Part shown: piece by piece, positions 1 to 11,572 of the stretch
How the letters are laid out: each line of letters starts with the position of its first letter
Numbering within the stretch: position 1 is the stretch's first letter
Origin: Gammaproteobacteria bacterium
Lineage (GTDB): Bacteria; Pseudomonadota; Gammaproteobacteria; Steroidobacterales; Woeseiaceae
Direction: 5' to 3'
Assembly (NCBI GenBank): GCA_018699395.1
Contig: JABIQN010000047.1
Location: forward strand, 1-57,885
Length of the DNA stretch: 57,885 bases
The notes under the pieces: generated by a model
Seen by the model: only the letters and a program-made list of their open reading frames with translations
Told to the model about the DNA's origin: nothing
Databases searched by the model: none
Program-made: the position numbers and the translations under genes

Positions 1-289
1 CTAAAGATCGTCGCCTTGGTAGGCTTTTACCCTACCAACTAGCTAATCCGGCTTAGGCTCATCCATTAGCGCGAAGCCCCGAAAGGTCCTCCGCTTTCCC
101 CCGTAGGGCGTATGCGGTATTAGCTCGAGTTTCCCCGAGTTGTCCCCCACTATTGGGCAGATTCCTAAGTATTACTCACCCGTCCGCCACTCGACGCCTG
201 GAAGCAAGCTTCCATCGTTTCCGTTCGACTTGCATGTGTTAGGCATGCCGCCAGCGTTCAATCTGAGCCAGGATCAAACTCTTCAGTTT
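1..289 (-). rRNA. rrs: 16S ribosomal RNA, 5' portion (gene runs off the left window edge)
   Basis: Reverse complement contains AGAGTTTGATCCTGGCTCAG at about 263-282 and conserved 16S 5' domain sequence. Confidence 0.97.
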
Positions 290-416
290 AAAGCTTGTAG
301 CTTTTTACTAAAGTGCGTAATCACCAGTACTCAATTACTTAAAACTGACTATTTGGTTCTTACGTCTTTTTTGCCTTCGCAAAGTCCGACGCAAGCACCC
401 ACACAAATTATCTGAT

Positions 417-433
417 TTAAATTTTTAAAGAAC
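417..433 (-). promoter_or_regulatory. rrn leader boxA-like antitermination element
   Basis: Minus strand GTTCTTTAAAAATTTAA between the rrn promoter and 16S, similar to the boxA region of gammaproteobacterial rrn leaders. Confidence 0.65.
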
Positions 434-585
434 GAGCCCTAAGTTCGGCGACAGCACATAGCTGTCTCTTTATTAGAGCTGACCCACCATCTTACAGGCG
501 AAGGAGGTATAAGCAATCATCCTCTTTTGCCTGCGCGTTTCTTTGGGGGCTGCTGAAGTCCACCGTGTCCCTCAGCGAGCCGCGT

Positions 586-613
586 ATTATACGAGCGAAT
601 TGAATTGCGTCAA
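586..613 (-). promoter_or_regulatory. rrn sigma-70 promoter
   Basis: Minus strand TTGACG (608-613), 16-bp spacer, TATAAT (586-591), GC-rich discriminator; AT-rich UP-like tract upstream at about 616-642. Confidence 0.85.
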
Positions 614-918
614 CACCTTTTTCAAGTTTTTTTTAAAATAGCTGAAATGCCCGATTGGCGGGGCTTTGGTAAGGACTGCTCAAACCCTGAAAGGGTCACT
701 TTTCTCCTGTGAGAATACCGTTCCCTGGTTTGACGCCTAGGTCAGCCGGTGGACCATGAAGACGTCTATACGCCTGTAATTAGGGGGGCAAAGCGAGGCT
801 TCATGATGGAATCCCGCAGATTCATACATACTAACAGCCAAGCTCCAGGGCAAGTTCATTTCACAAAACCTCCCACCAGATCGGCTCTGGCTGAGTTCGG
901 GGTGAATCCCGCGAGCCT

Positions 919-2118
919 TCAGGTAAGGCTGACTCTGGCAAACCTCCTCTTGCCTACCTGATACACATTGCTCGTACCGGCCTGTAGCTCCAATGAGCGG
1001 TCTTCAATTTTCTGCCCATCGATCTTGACGGCGCCCTGCTTGATCATTCTGAACGCTTCCGATGTACTGCTAACCAGACCCGCACGCATCAGCAAATGTG
1101 CGATACCTATTTTGCCGTCATCGCTTGCCAAACTGACGTCAGTAATGTTCTCGGGCATTGCCCCTTGCTGGAATCTGGATACAAATTCCTGTCTCGCTGC
1201 ATCCGCTTCCGCATCACTATAGAATCTGGCAACAATTTCAGTTCCAAGTTCAAATTTTACGTCGCGAGGATTCATCCCATCATCGACCGACTTCCTTAAA
1301 GTGGCAATATCCTCAAGCATGCGGAAGCTCAACACCTCGAAGTAGCGCCACATCAAATCATCTGAGATTGACATGATCTTGCCGAACATTTCTCCAGGCG
1401 CATCCGTAATACCAATATAGTTACCAAGCGATTTCGACATCTTCTGGATGCCGTCAAGGCCTTCCAGTAGCGGGGTTGTCATGACGATCTGCGGCTTCTG
1501 GCCGAAGTCCTGCTGCAATTGTCTTCCCACTAATAAATTGAATTTTTGATCAGTGCCACCGAGCTCCACGTCGGCCTTCAAAGCGACGGAGTCGTAGCCC
1601 TGCACCAGCGGGTATAGGAATTCGTGGATTGAGATTGGCTCGCCACCTTTATAGCGCTTGTTAAAGTCGTCACGCTCAAGCATGCGAGCCACCGTATGCC
1701 TTGCTGCAAGTTTAATGAGATCAGCGGCATCCATTTCACCCATCCAGGTCGAATTGAACTCGACTCGCGTTTTTTCCTCATCAAGGATTTTGAAGATCTG
1801 CTTCTCATAAGTCGCAGCATTCGCTGCGATCTGTTCAGCAGTCAAGGGCGGGCGCGTAGCATTCTTGCCACTTGGATCGCCAATCATCCCAGTAAAATCT
1901 CCGATCAGAAATACAACGTCGTGACCGAGTTGCTGGAACTGACGCATCTTGTTGATTAGAACCGTATGTCCAATGTGTAAATCCGGTGCGGTCGGATCAA
2001 AACCGGCCTTGACAATTAATGGCCTGCCTTCTTCGAGCTTGGCTTTCAAGCCATCCTCGGGCAAGACCTCGTCGGTACCACGGGTTAATTCTGCGATTTT
2101 TTCCTGGATGCCTGCCAT
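919..2118 (-). CDS. tyrS: Tyrosyl-tRNA synthetase
   Basis: Class I motifs HIGHT and [16 protein letters not shown]-like region, C-terminal S4-like domain. Confidence 0.97.
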   Translation of the reverse strand: MAGIQEKIAELTRGTDEVLPEDGLKAKLEEGRPLIVKAGFDPTAPDLHIGHTVLINKMRQFQQLGHDVVFLIGDFTGMIGDPSGKNATRPPLTAEQIAANAATYEKQIFKILDEEKTRVEFNSTWMGEMDAADLIKLAARHTVARMLERDDFNKRYKGGEPISIHEFLYPLVQGYDSVALKADVELGGTDQKFNLLVGRQLQQDFGQKPQIVMTTPLLEGLDGIQKMSKSLGNYIGITDAPGEMFGKIMSISDDLMWRYFEVLSFRMLEDIATLRKSVDDGMNPRDVKFELGTEIVARFYSDAEADAARQEFVSRFQQGAMPENITDVSLASDDGKIGIAHLLMRAGLVSSTSEAFRMIKQGAVKIDGQKIEDRSLELQAGTSNVYQVGKRRFARVSLT

Positions 2119-2268
2119 ACCTGAGTTGCTCAGTTTTTCACGTCGATAGAGAATGGAACTGTAGCATTCCTTCGCTGGTTAACACCATGAGTTATAACAC
2201 TTTTTCTTTGACGCGAAAAAACCTGCGCGGTAGAGTAGCGACTTCCAGCCACCCATGAGACACAAGAC

Positions 2269-3669
2269 TTGAATCGTCCAGTCAGCCTCCTGTTACACGA
2301 TTACAAGCAGCCTGCTTCAGACCAGCCTAAGAAATCCAAAGCCCTTCAATGGTTTACAGTGGGCCTTGGTATTTCGCTGATCGTCGTTGCGCTGATAAAT
2401 ATGGTCGACATGCCTGCTCCTGGCAAATCTCCATCCAGCGCACCTGTGATGAGCGCCAGCATTAATGAGCCGCCGATTATGCCGCCAGTCGATCGAGTGG
2501 CTCTGATGAAACAAGCCGAAGCGTTGATGCCAGCTCCAGCACTAGCATCCGCACCCGCATTTGAGCAGCTAGTGTTAAATGTAGCCGCCGGTGACACTCT
2601 GGAGAGATTGTTCCGACAAAATAACCTGGATATAGGTCAACTCATGTTGATTACCGAACTGGATGAAGCAAAAACTCGATTTCGCCGCATCAAACCAGGC
2701 GACGTATTTGAGGTGAGCCACAAAGGCGGCCAGGTCATGAGTCTATACACGAAAATCGACCTTACCAGTGCCTTAAAAATCGAGAAACAGGAATCAGGTT
2801 TCACGGCCAAAATCATTGATCGACCGGTCGAACGACGCAAGCGTATGGCGTATGGCGTCATCGACTCATCTTTATTTGAAAGCGCTGCGGCAGCTGGCCT
2901 GTCTGATAAAGTCATCATGAATATCGCTGGGATATTCGCCTGGGATGTCGATTTCGTTCTGGATATTCGTCAGGGCGACAACTATTACGTGCAGTTCGAA
3001 GAAATCTGGCAAGACGGAAAGTATATTTCAGACGGCGAGATCATTGCTGCTGAGTTCAATAATAATGGTCGTACTATTCAGGCGATTCGATTCATCGACG
3101 ATAACGAGCGCAGCGAGTACTTCACACCAAACGGCGACAGTGTGCGTAAAGCCTTTATTCGGGCGCCTGTCGACTTCACACGCATTAGCTCCAACTTCAA
3201 TCCCAATAGAAAACACCCAATTTTGAACACGATTCGAGCACATCGTGGCGTCGATTATGCAGCCCCGCGTGGTACACCGATCAAGGCCTCCGGAGATGGC
3301 AAAGTTATCTTTCGTGGTACCAAGTCTGGCTACGGAAAAACCATCATCGTCCAACATGGCGGAAACATCACAACGTTGTATGCACATATGTCCAGTTACG
3401 TCTTGAAGGTTGCTGTCGGCACCAGAGTTCGCCAGGGTCAGGCTATCGGCTTCGTCGGCAGCACCGGGTTAGCGACCGCGAATCACCTGCATTATGAATA
3501 CCGACTGAATGGTGTACACCGAAACCCACGTACGGTAAGTCTCCCGGATGCAGAGCCGATCGATGAGCAATACCGAGATACATTCATGGCGAGAGCGGCG
3601 CCTATCATGAAAGAACTTGAACAGTTTAAGAGTACGCAGACAGCAGCAGTCGCGTACAGCAGTCAGTAA
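2269..3669 (+). CDS. M23 family metallopeptidase (OapA/MepM-like murein endopeptidase), TTG start
   Basis: N-terminal TM, LysM/OapA-like region, M23 motifs HRGVDYAAPRGTPI and NHLHYEY. Confidence 0.93.
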   Translation: MNRPVSLLLHDYKQPASDQPKKSKALQWFTVGLGISLIVVALINMVDMPAPGKSPSSAPVMSASINEPPIMPPVDRVALMKQAEALMPAPALASAPAFEQLVLNVAAGDTLERLFRQNNLDIGQLMLITELDEAKTRFRRIKPGDVFEVSHKGGQVMSLYTKIDLTSALKIEKQESGFTAKIIDRPVERRKRMAYGVIDSSLFESAAAAGLSDKVIMNIAGIFAWDVDFVLDIRQGDNYYVQFEEIWQDGKYISDGEIIAAEFNNNGRTIQAIRFIDDNERSEYFTPNGDSVRKAFIRAPVDFTRISSNFNPNRKHPILNTIRAHRGVDYAAPRGTPIKASGDGKVIFRGTKSGYGKTIIVQHGGNITTLYAHMSSYVLKVAVGTRVRQGQAIGFVGSTGLATANHLHYEYRLNGVHRNPRTVSLPDAEPIDEQYRDTFMARAAPIMKELEQFKSTQTAAVAYSSQ

Positions 3670-3674
3670 CGCCC

Positions 3675-4772
3675 ATGCCCGATTACTACGTCGGTTTAAT
3701 GTCCGGCACCAGCATGGATGGTATCGACGCGGTTGTCGTTGAATTCGGTGATTCAAGCGTCAGAGTTCATGCTGCATTGTCGCTACCCTACCCCGACGAA
3801 CTCAGAGAATCATTGCTTGCGGCGATTCGCGAGCCGCTTGATGTCGAACTGGACAGCTCGGGTGAACTGGATCGCCGGGTTGGCGAATGTTTTCGAGATG
3901 CGGCTATCGCCGTAATTGGTGAAGGTGGCCTTAGAAGCGAAGATGTCATCGCGATTGGCAGTCATGGTCAGACCTTGCGCCACCAGCCGAATGTGGCAAA
4001 ACCCTTCTCGCTTCAAATCGGCAACGCCTCGATTATTGCCGGTGGGACAGGGACGACCACGGTGAGCAATTTTCGAGAGGCTGATATCGCAGCTGGCGGA
4101 CAGGGTGCGCCGCTTGTTCCGCCGTTTCATCAGTGGTTATTTGCTCAGGAAAGTAAGGCCCGCGTGATCGCTAATATCGGAGGTATTGCCAACATTACGA
4201 TATTAGCTGCGGATAGCGCCGACACGGCCGGCTTTGACACGGGGCCTGGTAATGGCCTGATGGATGCCTGGACTCGCTCACAACTTAACCTGGCTTTCGA
4301 TGAATCTGGAAACTGGGCTGGCCGAGGTTCAGTGATTCCTGAGTTGTTGAACAAATTTCTCGCTGACCCGTATTTCAGTAAAGCACCGCCAAAGAGCACG
4401 GGGTTTGAGTACTTCAATCTTGCATGGCTGCAAAAATTTGACCTAAGCAAATACGATGCAACCGACGTGCAATCAATGTTATGTGAATTAAGCGTCGTAT
4501 CGATATCGCGTGCTATTCAAGAATTCGCCCCCGACACTCAGGAAGTCTTCGTTTGCGGTGGTGGGGCGCACAATCTTGAATTGATGCATCGGCTCGACCG
4601 CTACTCCTTCAAAACGACAAGCACAACGAGCATCGGACTTGATCCTGACTGGGTCGAGGCTTCGGCTTTCGCCTGGCTAGCTATGCGCACGATAAAGGGG
4701 CAACCCGGAAATTTGCCGAGTGTGACGGGTGCCTCTCAACGTGTAGTGCTTGGCGATATAGACTCGCCGTAA
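3675..4772 (+). CDS. anmK: Anhydro-N-acetylmuramic acid kinase
   Basis: MSGTSMDGIDAVVVEF start, GNASIIAGGTGTTTVSNFREADIAAGGQGAPLVP, FDTGPGNGLMDAW. Confidence 0.96.
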   Translation: MPDYYVGLMSGTSMDGIDAVVVEFGDSSVRVHAALSLPYPDELRESLLAAIREPLDVELDSSGELDRRVGECFRDAAIAVIGEGGLRSEDVIAIGSHGQTLRHQPNVAKPFSLQIGNASIIAGGTGTTTVSNFREADIAAGGQGAPLVPPFHQWLFAQESKARVIANIGGIANITILAADSADTAGFDTGPGNGLMDAWTRSQLNLAFDESGNWAGRGSVIPELLNKFLADPYFSKAPPKSTGFEYFNLAWLQKFDLSKYDATDVQSMLCELSVVSISRAIQEFAPDTQEVFVCGGGAHNLELMHRLDRYSFKTTSTTSIGLDPDWVEASAFAWLAMRTIKGQPGNLPSVTGASQRVVLGDIDSP

Positions 4773-4883
4773 CCATGAAAGATCATTGTAAACTTGATGA
4801 TTGATGGCTTGAAGGTCGCCGGCAATCATGTGAAACCATTTGAGCCGAGATCTACGGCCGCGATGACTTCCGCTTAGGTGATC

Positions 4884-5246
4884 TCAGACAGTGAACGAGG
4901 ATCCGCAGCCGCAGGTGGTTTGTGCATTCGGGTTCCGGATAATGAACTGAGCGCCCTGCAAGTCTTCTTTGTAATCAATCTCGGCGCCCATCAGGTATTG
5001 AACGCTCATAGGATCGATCAAAAGCATAACACCCTGATTCTCAATCTGGCTGTCACCATCTTCAACACTTTCGTCGAACGTAAAACCATACTGAAAACCT
5101 GAGCAGCCTCCTCCAGAAATGAACACCCGCAATTTCAGGTTCGGGTTATCCTCTTCGAGGATTAGTTCGCCAACCTTGTGTGCTGCGGTATCTGTAAACA
5201 CGACACTCGGTGGTGGTGGCATGTTGCTGACTGCTATTGTTTCCAT
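4884..5246 (-). CDS. erpA: Iron-sulfur cluster insertion protein ErpA
   Basis: A-type carrier cysteines: [11 protein letters not shown] and CGCGSSF. Confidence 0.95.
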   Translation of the reverse strand: METIAVSNMPPPPSVVFTDTAAHKVGELILEEDNPNLKLRVFISGGGCSGFQYGFTFDESVEDGDSQIENQGVMLLIDPMSVQYLMGAEIDYKEDLQGAQFIIRNPNAQTTCGCGSSFTV

Positions 5247-5249
5247 AAT

Positions 5250-5678
5250 TTATTTGTACTCGTCGGACGCTGTGGCTTTCTCGTCCATTCGGGTGGTCTG
5301 CTTTAAAAGTGGCGCCTGCCCTTCGGGCTGATGCACCAGCTTGCCATTAATTTCTGCGCCTTCTGCCATCTGAATCAGATTGTAGTACACATTGCCTGTG
5401 ACGCGCGCGGTCGCACCGAGTTCAACACGCTGACTGGCGAATACATCACCTTTCACTATGCCATTTAACACGACATAAGGCACTGTGACGCTGCCGTCAA
5501 CATGGCCTATATCGCTAATGCTCAGCGCAGAATCAGTGTTCAGGTCGGCAGTTAAATTACCTTTAACCCTTCCATCGATATGACACCCACCCTGAAAATG
5601 CAGGTCGCCGTTAAAATTACTGTTAGATCCGATGAGCGTCTCCACGACTGTATGCCTCTTCTGTTTCTTGTTGAACAT
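5250..5678 (-). CDS. Bactofilin family (polymer-forming cytoskeletal) protein
   Basis: GDLHFQGGCHIDGRVKGNL... beta-helical repeat pattern. Confidence 0.92.
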   Translation of the reverse strand: MFNKKQKRHTVVETLIGSNSNFNGDLHFQGGCHIDGRVKGNLTADLNTDSALSISDIGHVDGSVTVPYVVLNGIVKGDVFASQRVELGATARVTGNVYYNLIQMAEGAEINGKLVHQPEGQAPLLKQTTRMDEKATASDEYK

Positions 5679-5714
5679 CTGATTCTCCGTCTACCGCTGC
5701 GCGGCAATAAAGTC

Positions 5715-6434
5715 CTAGCTCTGGCTTATCGTCCAAACGTAACTCTCTTCGATGCTGGATATTGATCTGGTTTTCGATCGTACCTCAATGTTTATGCGCT
5801 CGGGAGTAAAGTCGTCGGGTAATACGACCTGTCTATCAAAATCCTGGAAATATCGAAACGAGAATACCCATGCTCTTTCGGCGCCCTCTGGTAGCAACTG
5901 CGTAAACGCATATGTTGTCTCGATTCCACTCTGATCGCCGACGATACTCAAGTTCACATTACCGGACACTTTGCGATCATGCTTCATCGCCTGCACCAGA
6001 ACCAGTCGAACATTAAACTCGCGCTCCGCCTTACCGCGCGTGAATTTCAAATCCTGGACGCGCAAGCCAGAATTTCCGTCCGATGGCGATACAATTCCGC
6101 GGTAAAAAGCGATCGCATCACGTTGTTCCTGAATTTTTGCTTGTAGGGGAGCGAGGTTAGCCTCAACCGCCTTATACATTTCTCGGTCCACTACAATATT
6201 GGTCGCCAAAATCGCAGCTTCTTGCTTTAACTCGCTAATTTCAGCATCAAGCTTTGTAATGTGATTAATATGGGCTTGCTCAACATTTCTGGCTTCAATG
6301 GTGTCATAGCCAGCTTTGATTCGCCCAAGCTCGAAAATAAGGTATGCGCTAACGGCAACCAATGCCACAAGGACAACACGAACCACAAGAGTCCTGCCTG
6401 TGCTGTGCTGCTGATAAGGAGACTTAATCGTCAA
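5715..6434 (-). CDS. DUF6776-like membrane-anchored coiled-coil protein
   Basis: N-terminal TM, coiled coil, downstream of the bactofilin as in related genomes (recalled). Confidence 0.65.
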   Translation of the reverse strand: MTIKSPYQQHSTGRTLVVRVVLVALVAVSAYLIFELGRIKAGYDTIEARNVEQAHINHITKLDAEISELKQEAAILATNIVVDREMYKAVEANLAPLQAKIQEQRDAIAFYRGIVSPSDGNSGLRVQDLKFTRGKAEREFNVRLVLVQAMKHDRKVSGNVNLSIVGDQSGIETTYAFTQLLPEGAERAWVFSFRYFQDFDRQVVLPDDFTPERINIEVRSKTRSISSIEESYVWTISQS

Positions 6435-6531
6435 TTTGAAGCCGCGCCCGATTGTTCACGAAAGACGTTATGTTACGCGGGTAATCCGGCGAACAAAAGT
6501 TCGCCATGTCACGGATTCTAAAGATACTGAG

Positions 6532-7116
6532 CTATTCGGACTCGTGCTCCGACTTGGAAATATCCTTGTCGAAAACCGAGGTCCACTGCCTTGGCCACCA
6601 GCGTGGCCGTTTCGGCAACCCCTCTGGATGCACTGAATGGCCTAGCTCATGTAGGGCGCGAGCGTAGACGCGGCGTTTGAAATAAATAACCTCATTGACT
6701 GGACGCCAGAAGTCGACCCAACGTACGCGGTCAAATTCTGGTTGATTGCATCGATCAAATCGTATGGCATCATTATCCGATACAAGCCGCAACAGGAACC
6801 AGTGTTGTTTTTGACCAATACAGAGAGGTTTGCTGTGCCGTCGAACGAATTTGTCTGGCAGTTCGTAGCGCAGCCAGTCGCTTGTGACGCCCAATACTTC
6901 CACGTCAGCCTCTACAAGGCCGACCTCTTCGTACAGCTCACGAAACATTGCTTCGACAGGCTCTTCACCTTGCAGCATCCCACCTTGTGGAAATTGCCAG
7001 CCTTTAGAATCGATCCGGCCACCAAGCATGAGCTTTCTATCGGAATTCACAAGGATGATGCCAACGTTAGCGCGATACCCTTCAGCGTCTATCCAATCGT
7101 TGCTCATGGCAACCAT
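6532..7116 (-). CDS. rppH: RNA pyrophosphohydrolase (Nudix)
   Basis: GYRANVGIILVNSDRKLMLGGRIDSKGWQFPQGG and Nudix box GEEPVEAMFRELYEEVGL. Confidence 0.95.
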   Translation of the reverse strand: MVAMSNDWIDAEGYRANVGIILVNSDRKLMLGGRIDSKGWQFPQGGMLQGEEPVEAMFRELYEEVGLVEADVEVLGVTSDWLRYELPDKFVRRHSKPLCIGQKQHWFLLRLVSDNDAIRFDRCNQPEFDRVRWVDFWRPVNEVIYFKRRVYARALHELGHSVHPEGLPKRPRWWPRQWTSVFDKDISKSEHESE

Positions 7117-7334
7117 AATAATCTTTAACTGTTGCTAACTCTACACTAATAATATCCCGCTCAGACCGCGAGCAACTTAGCGTCCTCGTCGTATCAGCTA
7201 GCGACACCGACAGAGCTTAATTTATGCTCACTCGAGCCGAGAGACTTCAGTCTCTGCCGCTAGCTCTTCGGCCGATAGTTTTTCTTTATGATCGCATGAG
7301 CGGCATCTCCCTAGCGCCTCACTTTTTCTATTAT

Positions 7335-8420
7335 CTATCCCCGTAATGCGAGGTAATCGCGCCCCTTTTGCATGAGCTCAACGAATGCCTCTTCATCGCC
7401 GCTTGCAACTGTCTCACGTATTCTCGCTGCGGCTTCACACAATGCGTCGAGCGGTCCCAACCCAAACTTGTTTAAATTCTGAATCTCAAAATATAGATGC
7501 GGGTTGTCCTCTGCAACCGCAGCCGACACCAATAATTGCGAGTCGAATGTCGTTGATGACATTTGCGCAAGCTTTGGTGCTGCCTCGCCACTTTCTGCGA
7601 GCGCAGTGAAGAACGCGATATTGAGTGCATGCGATAAACCCAACACATATGCGATTAAACGATCGTGATCATCGAGCCCCATTTCGAGTTGCTCGACCAT
7701 GGTCGCCGCAAACAATTCCTTTGCAGCGGCAGTAGCATCCGCATCGCCCACATCACAAAAAATCAGATGGCGGCTAGACAGCAAGCGCGTAGTCGGCCCG
7801 AACATGGGATGCAGCGATGTAACGCTGCAGCCAGCTGCCTTTAATTTCCTCAAACCATCGATTAGCGGCGACTTCAATGACCCTATATCGAACACCAGGC
7901 CCTTCGGTTTAAGAGCGGCAAGCTGTGCCAGAATTCTTCCCGAAACGGCCAACGGCGCCGCGACAACGATATAGTCAAAATCGACTCCAGCGTCTGTCCA
8001 GGAACTAAATGACTTCGGTCCATTCTCAACAGACGAATCCGCTATGATGGTTTCATACCCCTGCGACGCAAAAAAATCGGCAAACCATCGGCCCATTTTA
8101 CCCGCGCCGCCAATGACCAGAACACGACTCCCGTCGCCCTTACCCTCCGCAACGACGCGCTCACGCTCCTGGCTCTCCAGCGATGTCCGAATTAACATCT
8201 CCAATAAGCTTTCGATCAGGTCCGGATCGACGCCCATCTCTTCGGCCTGCTTACGACCCATATCTAGTACATCCTTCTCACGGGCATAGTCGCGAGTGCT
8301 GGCACCTGAAGACTGCTTGGACTTACCGATCTGGCCAACAATCCGTTGCCGCTCGGCAATAATTTCTACCAGCTGCCGATCAATTGCCGAAAGATTTTTG
8401 CGAAGATTATCGAGACTCAT
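7335..8420 (-). CDS. tyrA: Bifunctional chorismate mutase/prephenate dehydrogenase
   Basis: Chorismate mutase N-terminus MSLDNLRKNLSAIDRQLVEIIAERQRIV then VIGGAGKMGRWFADFF and LHPMFGP; the open frame extends upstream to 8597. Confidence 0.93.
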   Translation of the reverse strand: MSLDNLRKNLSAIDRQLVEIIAERQRIVGQIGKSKQSSGASTRDYAREKDVLDMGRKQAEEMGVDPDLIESLLEMLIRTSLESQERERVVAEGKGDGSRVLVIGGAGKMGRWFADFFASQGYETIIADSSVENGPKSFSSWTDAGVDFDYIVVAAPLAVSGRILAQLAALKPKGLVFDIGSLKSPLIDGLRKLKAAGCSVTSLHPMFGPTTRLLSSRHLIFCDVGDADATAAAKELFAATMVEQLEMGLDDHDRLIAYVLGLSHALNIAFFTALAESGEAAPKLAQMSSTTFDSQLLVSAAVAEDNPHLYFEIQNLNKFGLGPLDALCEAAARIRETVASGDEEAFVELMQKGRDYLALRG

Positions 8421-8734
8421 TATAGGATGCTGCTTGTCCTTGAAGGTTCGCATCCCTTTTACAGGACTGACGCACACAGTGAAAGCCGACCCGAAGAATT
8501 TCGTGCCATCATTTCTCTTAGTTTGGAAAGGTATAACGGCTGAAATAATTACCTTTCCCATGATTAACCTCTGATTTGACTGAGTACGCCTGCACAATAA
8601 ATGCTGGCATATGAACCAATACTGAATACAACTCTTTGTTTTTTATTCATTTTATAAACATAAGGTGAACGAGCCGAGCAATCGTGAGAACATGCTGATC
8701 TTGAATCGCTTTAGATGATTCTGGGGATATCTAA

Positions 8735-9847
<1,113 letters not shown>

Positions 9848-9936
9848 TACTCAATCTCAGTGACCAATGCTACAGCTCTTTATAGCGACGCAAAAGGATT
9901 GGCTTCTGCTACTGATCCAAGACGTAAGGATGGAAC

Positions 9937-11553
9937 GTGTATTTACGCTTCCTGATTTCTCTGACTCTACTATTCTGTGTGTTTGCTAATGCACAGGTAT
10001 CTATTTCACGGGGTGCCAGTCTTTCTGTCGATGCGGCAAAGGACGGCCGCTTAGCGATCGATCTAAGAGGTGATATCTGGATAGTGCCGAGTGGTGGTGG
10101 CGAATCACGACAACTCACCCAGAACTTGAAGTCCGCACAACGTCCTCGCTGGTCGCCTGATGGTGAACGACTCGCCTATTCGGCCATCACGGATGGTCGC
10201 CAAAGTGTCTGGCTAATTGAGGTCAGTACTGGCCAGACGAAAAACTTGAGCTCAAATTCCAACATGGACATCTACCCTACATGGCATCCAGACGGCCAGC
10301 GGGTGCTATATTCATCGGATACTAAAGGCGACGGATACGACTTGTGGGAAGTCGATATTCCAACGGGCTTGCACTCGCGAGTGAGCAACCGTCCCGGCGA
10401 TGAAACAGAAGGTGCCTGGTCACCTGATGGGCGGGACCTTGTGTACATCCATTACCAGAGTAACCAGTGGTCGTTAATATTACGGCGCCACACACAGCCT
10501 GATGAAGCTTTACTTACAACGAAAAATAAAATCGCGGCGCCAACATGGCGACCGGACGGCAGCTTGATTACGTTCTTCAAGACCGGGGCAATGGGTACCA
10601 GTATCGAGATGGCTATATTGTCCCAGCCTCGTCTGATCCGCACGTATGCATCAAACGAGCAATTCTTCACATCGCCGATCAACTGGTTGGATCGTCACCG
10701 GATGATCTACTCGGCGAACGGTCAGATCCAGCAACGACTATTTAACTCATGGTCATCAAGTCCCTTGAGTTTTCGAGCAACTATTCATCCAGACGTTGCA
10801 AAGACTGTCTGGCGCGAGCGTCCGACTCTTCGATGGCTGGACGAGCCACTAGGGCAACTCGTCATCCGCGCGGCAAGGCTGTTTGATGGCGTCAGCCCCG
10901 GATATCAATATGACAAAGACATCTTGCTGTCAGGTGGTCGTGTAGCAGCGATAGAAGAGCATAAGGACCGGCCAAAATCGATTGTCATCGATATGGGCGA
11001 TCTGACAATCCTTCCAGGGCTTATCGATGCTAATGCTCGATTGCCGGATAACCTATCACCAAGCTACGGTCCGGACCTCTTAACAATGGGAATAACAACA
11101 ATTCTTGGGGGCCATCCAGATCACGATCAACTCAGTACGCTCTGGGCTGGAAGAGAAGTTCCCGGTCCTCGATTTCTAAACACTGAGCGATGGCAGATGG
11201 GGCCGACACCCAGACCCGAACTCGACGTCACGGCGGCTGTCGTCACGAGCAGAACAACCGGCCTCCCAAGTGGTAAGGCACTAGCAACTCAAATTCGAAC
11301 GCTGCAGATTGCTGGCCTGACACCAGAGCAAACCCTGCATAGTATGGGAGTGAATGCTGCTGCAGCCATGCTGGCCGATCCTTATCTCGGTCGAATTGCG
11401 ACCGGCGCTTCGGCCGACTTCGTATTTGTGGATGGCGACCCCTTGGCCAACGTAATGGACGTGCTAAATGTGGTCGCTGTGGTCCGAAACGGTCGTCTCT
11501 ACAGCGTGTCCGGATTGATTGATCGAGCAAAAAGCGCGGAAAGCATCGAATAA
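9937..11553 (+). CDS. PD40/TolB-like propeller fused to a shortened amidohydrolase-like region
   Basis: Repeated PRWSPDGERLAYS / PTWHPDGQRVLYSS blades, then LPGLID...GITTILG...ASADFVFVDGDPL. Confidence 0.8.
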   Translation: MYLRFLISLTLLFCVFANAQVSISRGASLSVDAAKDGRLAIDLRGDIWIVPSGGGESRQLTQNLKSAQRPRWSPDGERLAYSAITDGRQSVWLIEVSTGQTKNLSSNSNMDIYPTWHPDGQRVLYSSDTKGDGYDLWEVDIPTGLHSRVSNRPGDETEGAWSPDGRDLVYIHYQSNQWSLILRRHTQPDEALLTTKNKIAAPTWRPDGSLITFFKTGAMGTSIEMAILSQPRLIRTYASNEQFFTSPINWLDRHRMIYSANGQIQQRLFNSWSSSPLSFRATIHPDVAKTVWRERPTLRWLDEPLGQLVIRAARLFDGVSPGYQYDKDILLSGGRVAAIEEHKDRPKSIVIDMGDLTILPGLIDANARLPDNLSPSYGPDLLTMGITTILGGHPDHDQLSTLWAGREVPGPRFLNTERWQMGPTPRPELDVTAAVVTSRTTGLPSGKALATQIRTLQIAGLTPEQTLHSMGVNAAAAMLADPYLGRIATGASADFVFVDGDPLANVMDVLNVVAVVRNGRLYSVSGLIDRAKSAESIE

Positions 11554-11572
11554 TTTATCAAACTAAGTCTGT

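Noticed and set aside
140-415. Tracked plus-strand ORF of 91 aa at the left edge
   Set aside because: Antisense to the 5' end of 16S rRNA and its leader; no coding signature.
640-918. Region between rrn promoter and tyrS with short inverted repeats (ACCCTGAAAGGGT; GCCC...GGGC)
   Set aside because: Stems are short and lack terminator tails; no coding frame with recognisable similarity.
7228-7334. Start-less minus-strand frame ending ...CDHKEKLSAEELAAETEVSRLE* between tyrA and rppH, with a 7-bp hairpin AGAGACT-TC-AGTCTCT
   Set aside because: No start codon, no recognised family, and the hairpin lacks a U-tract; too weak to call.
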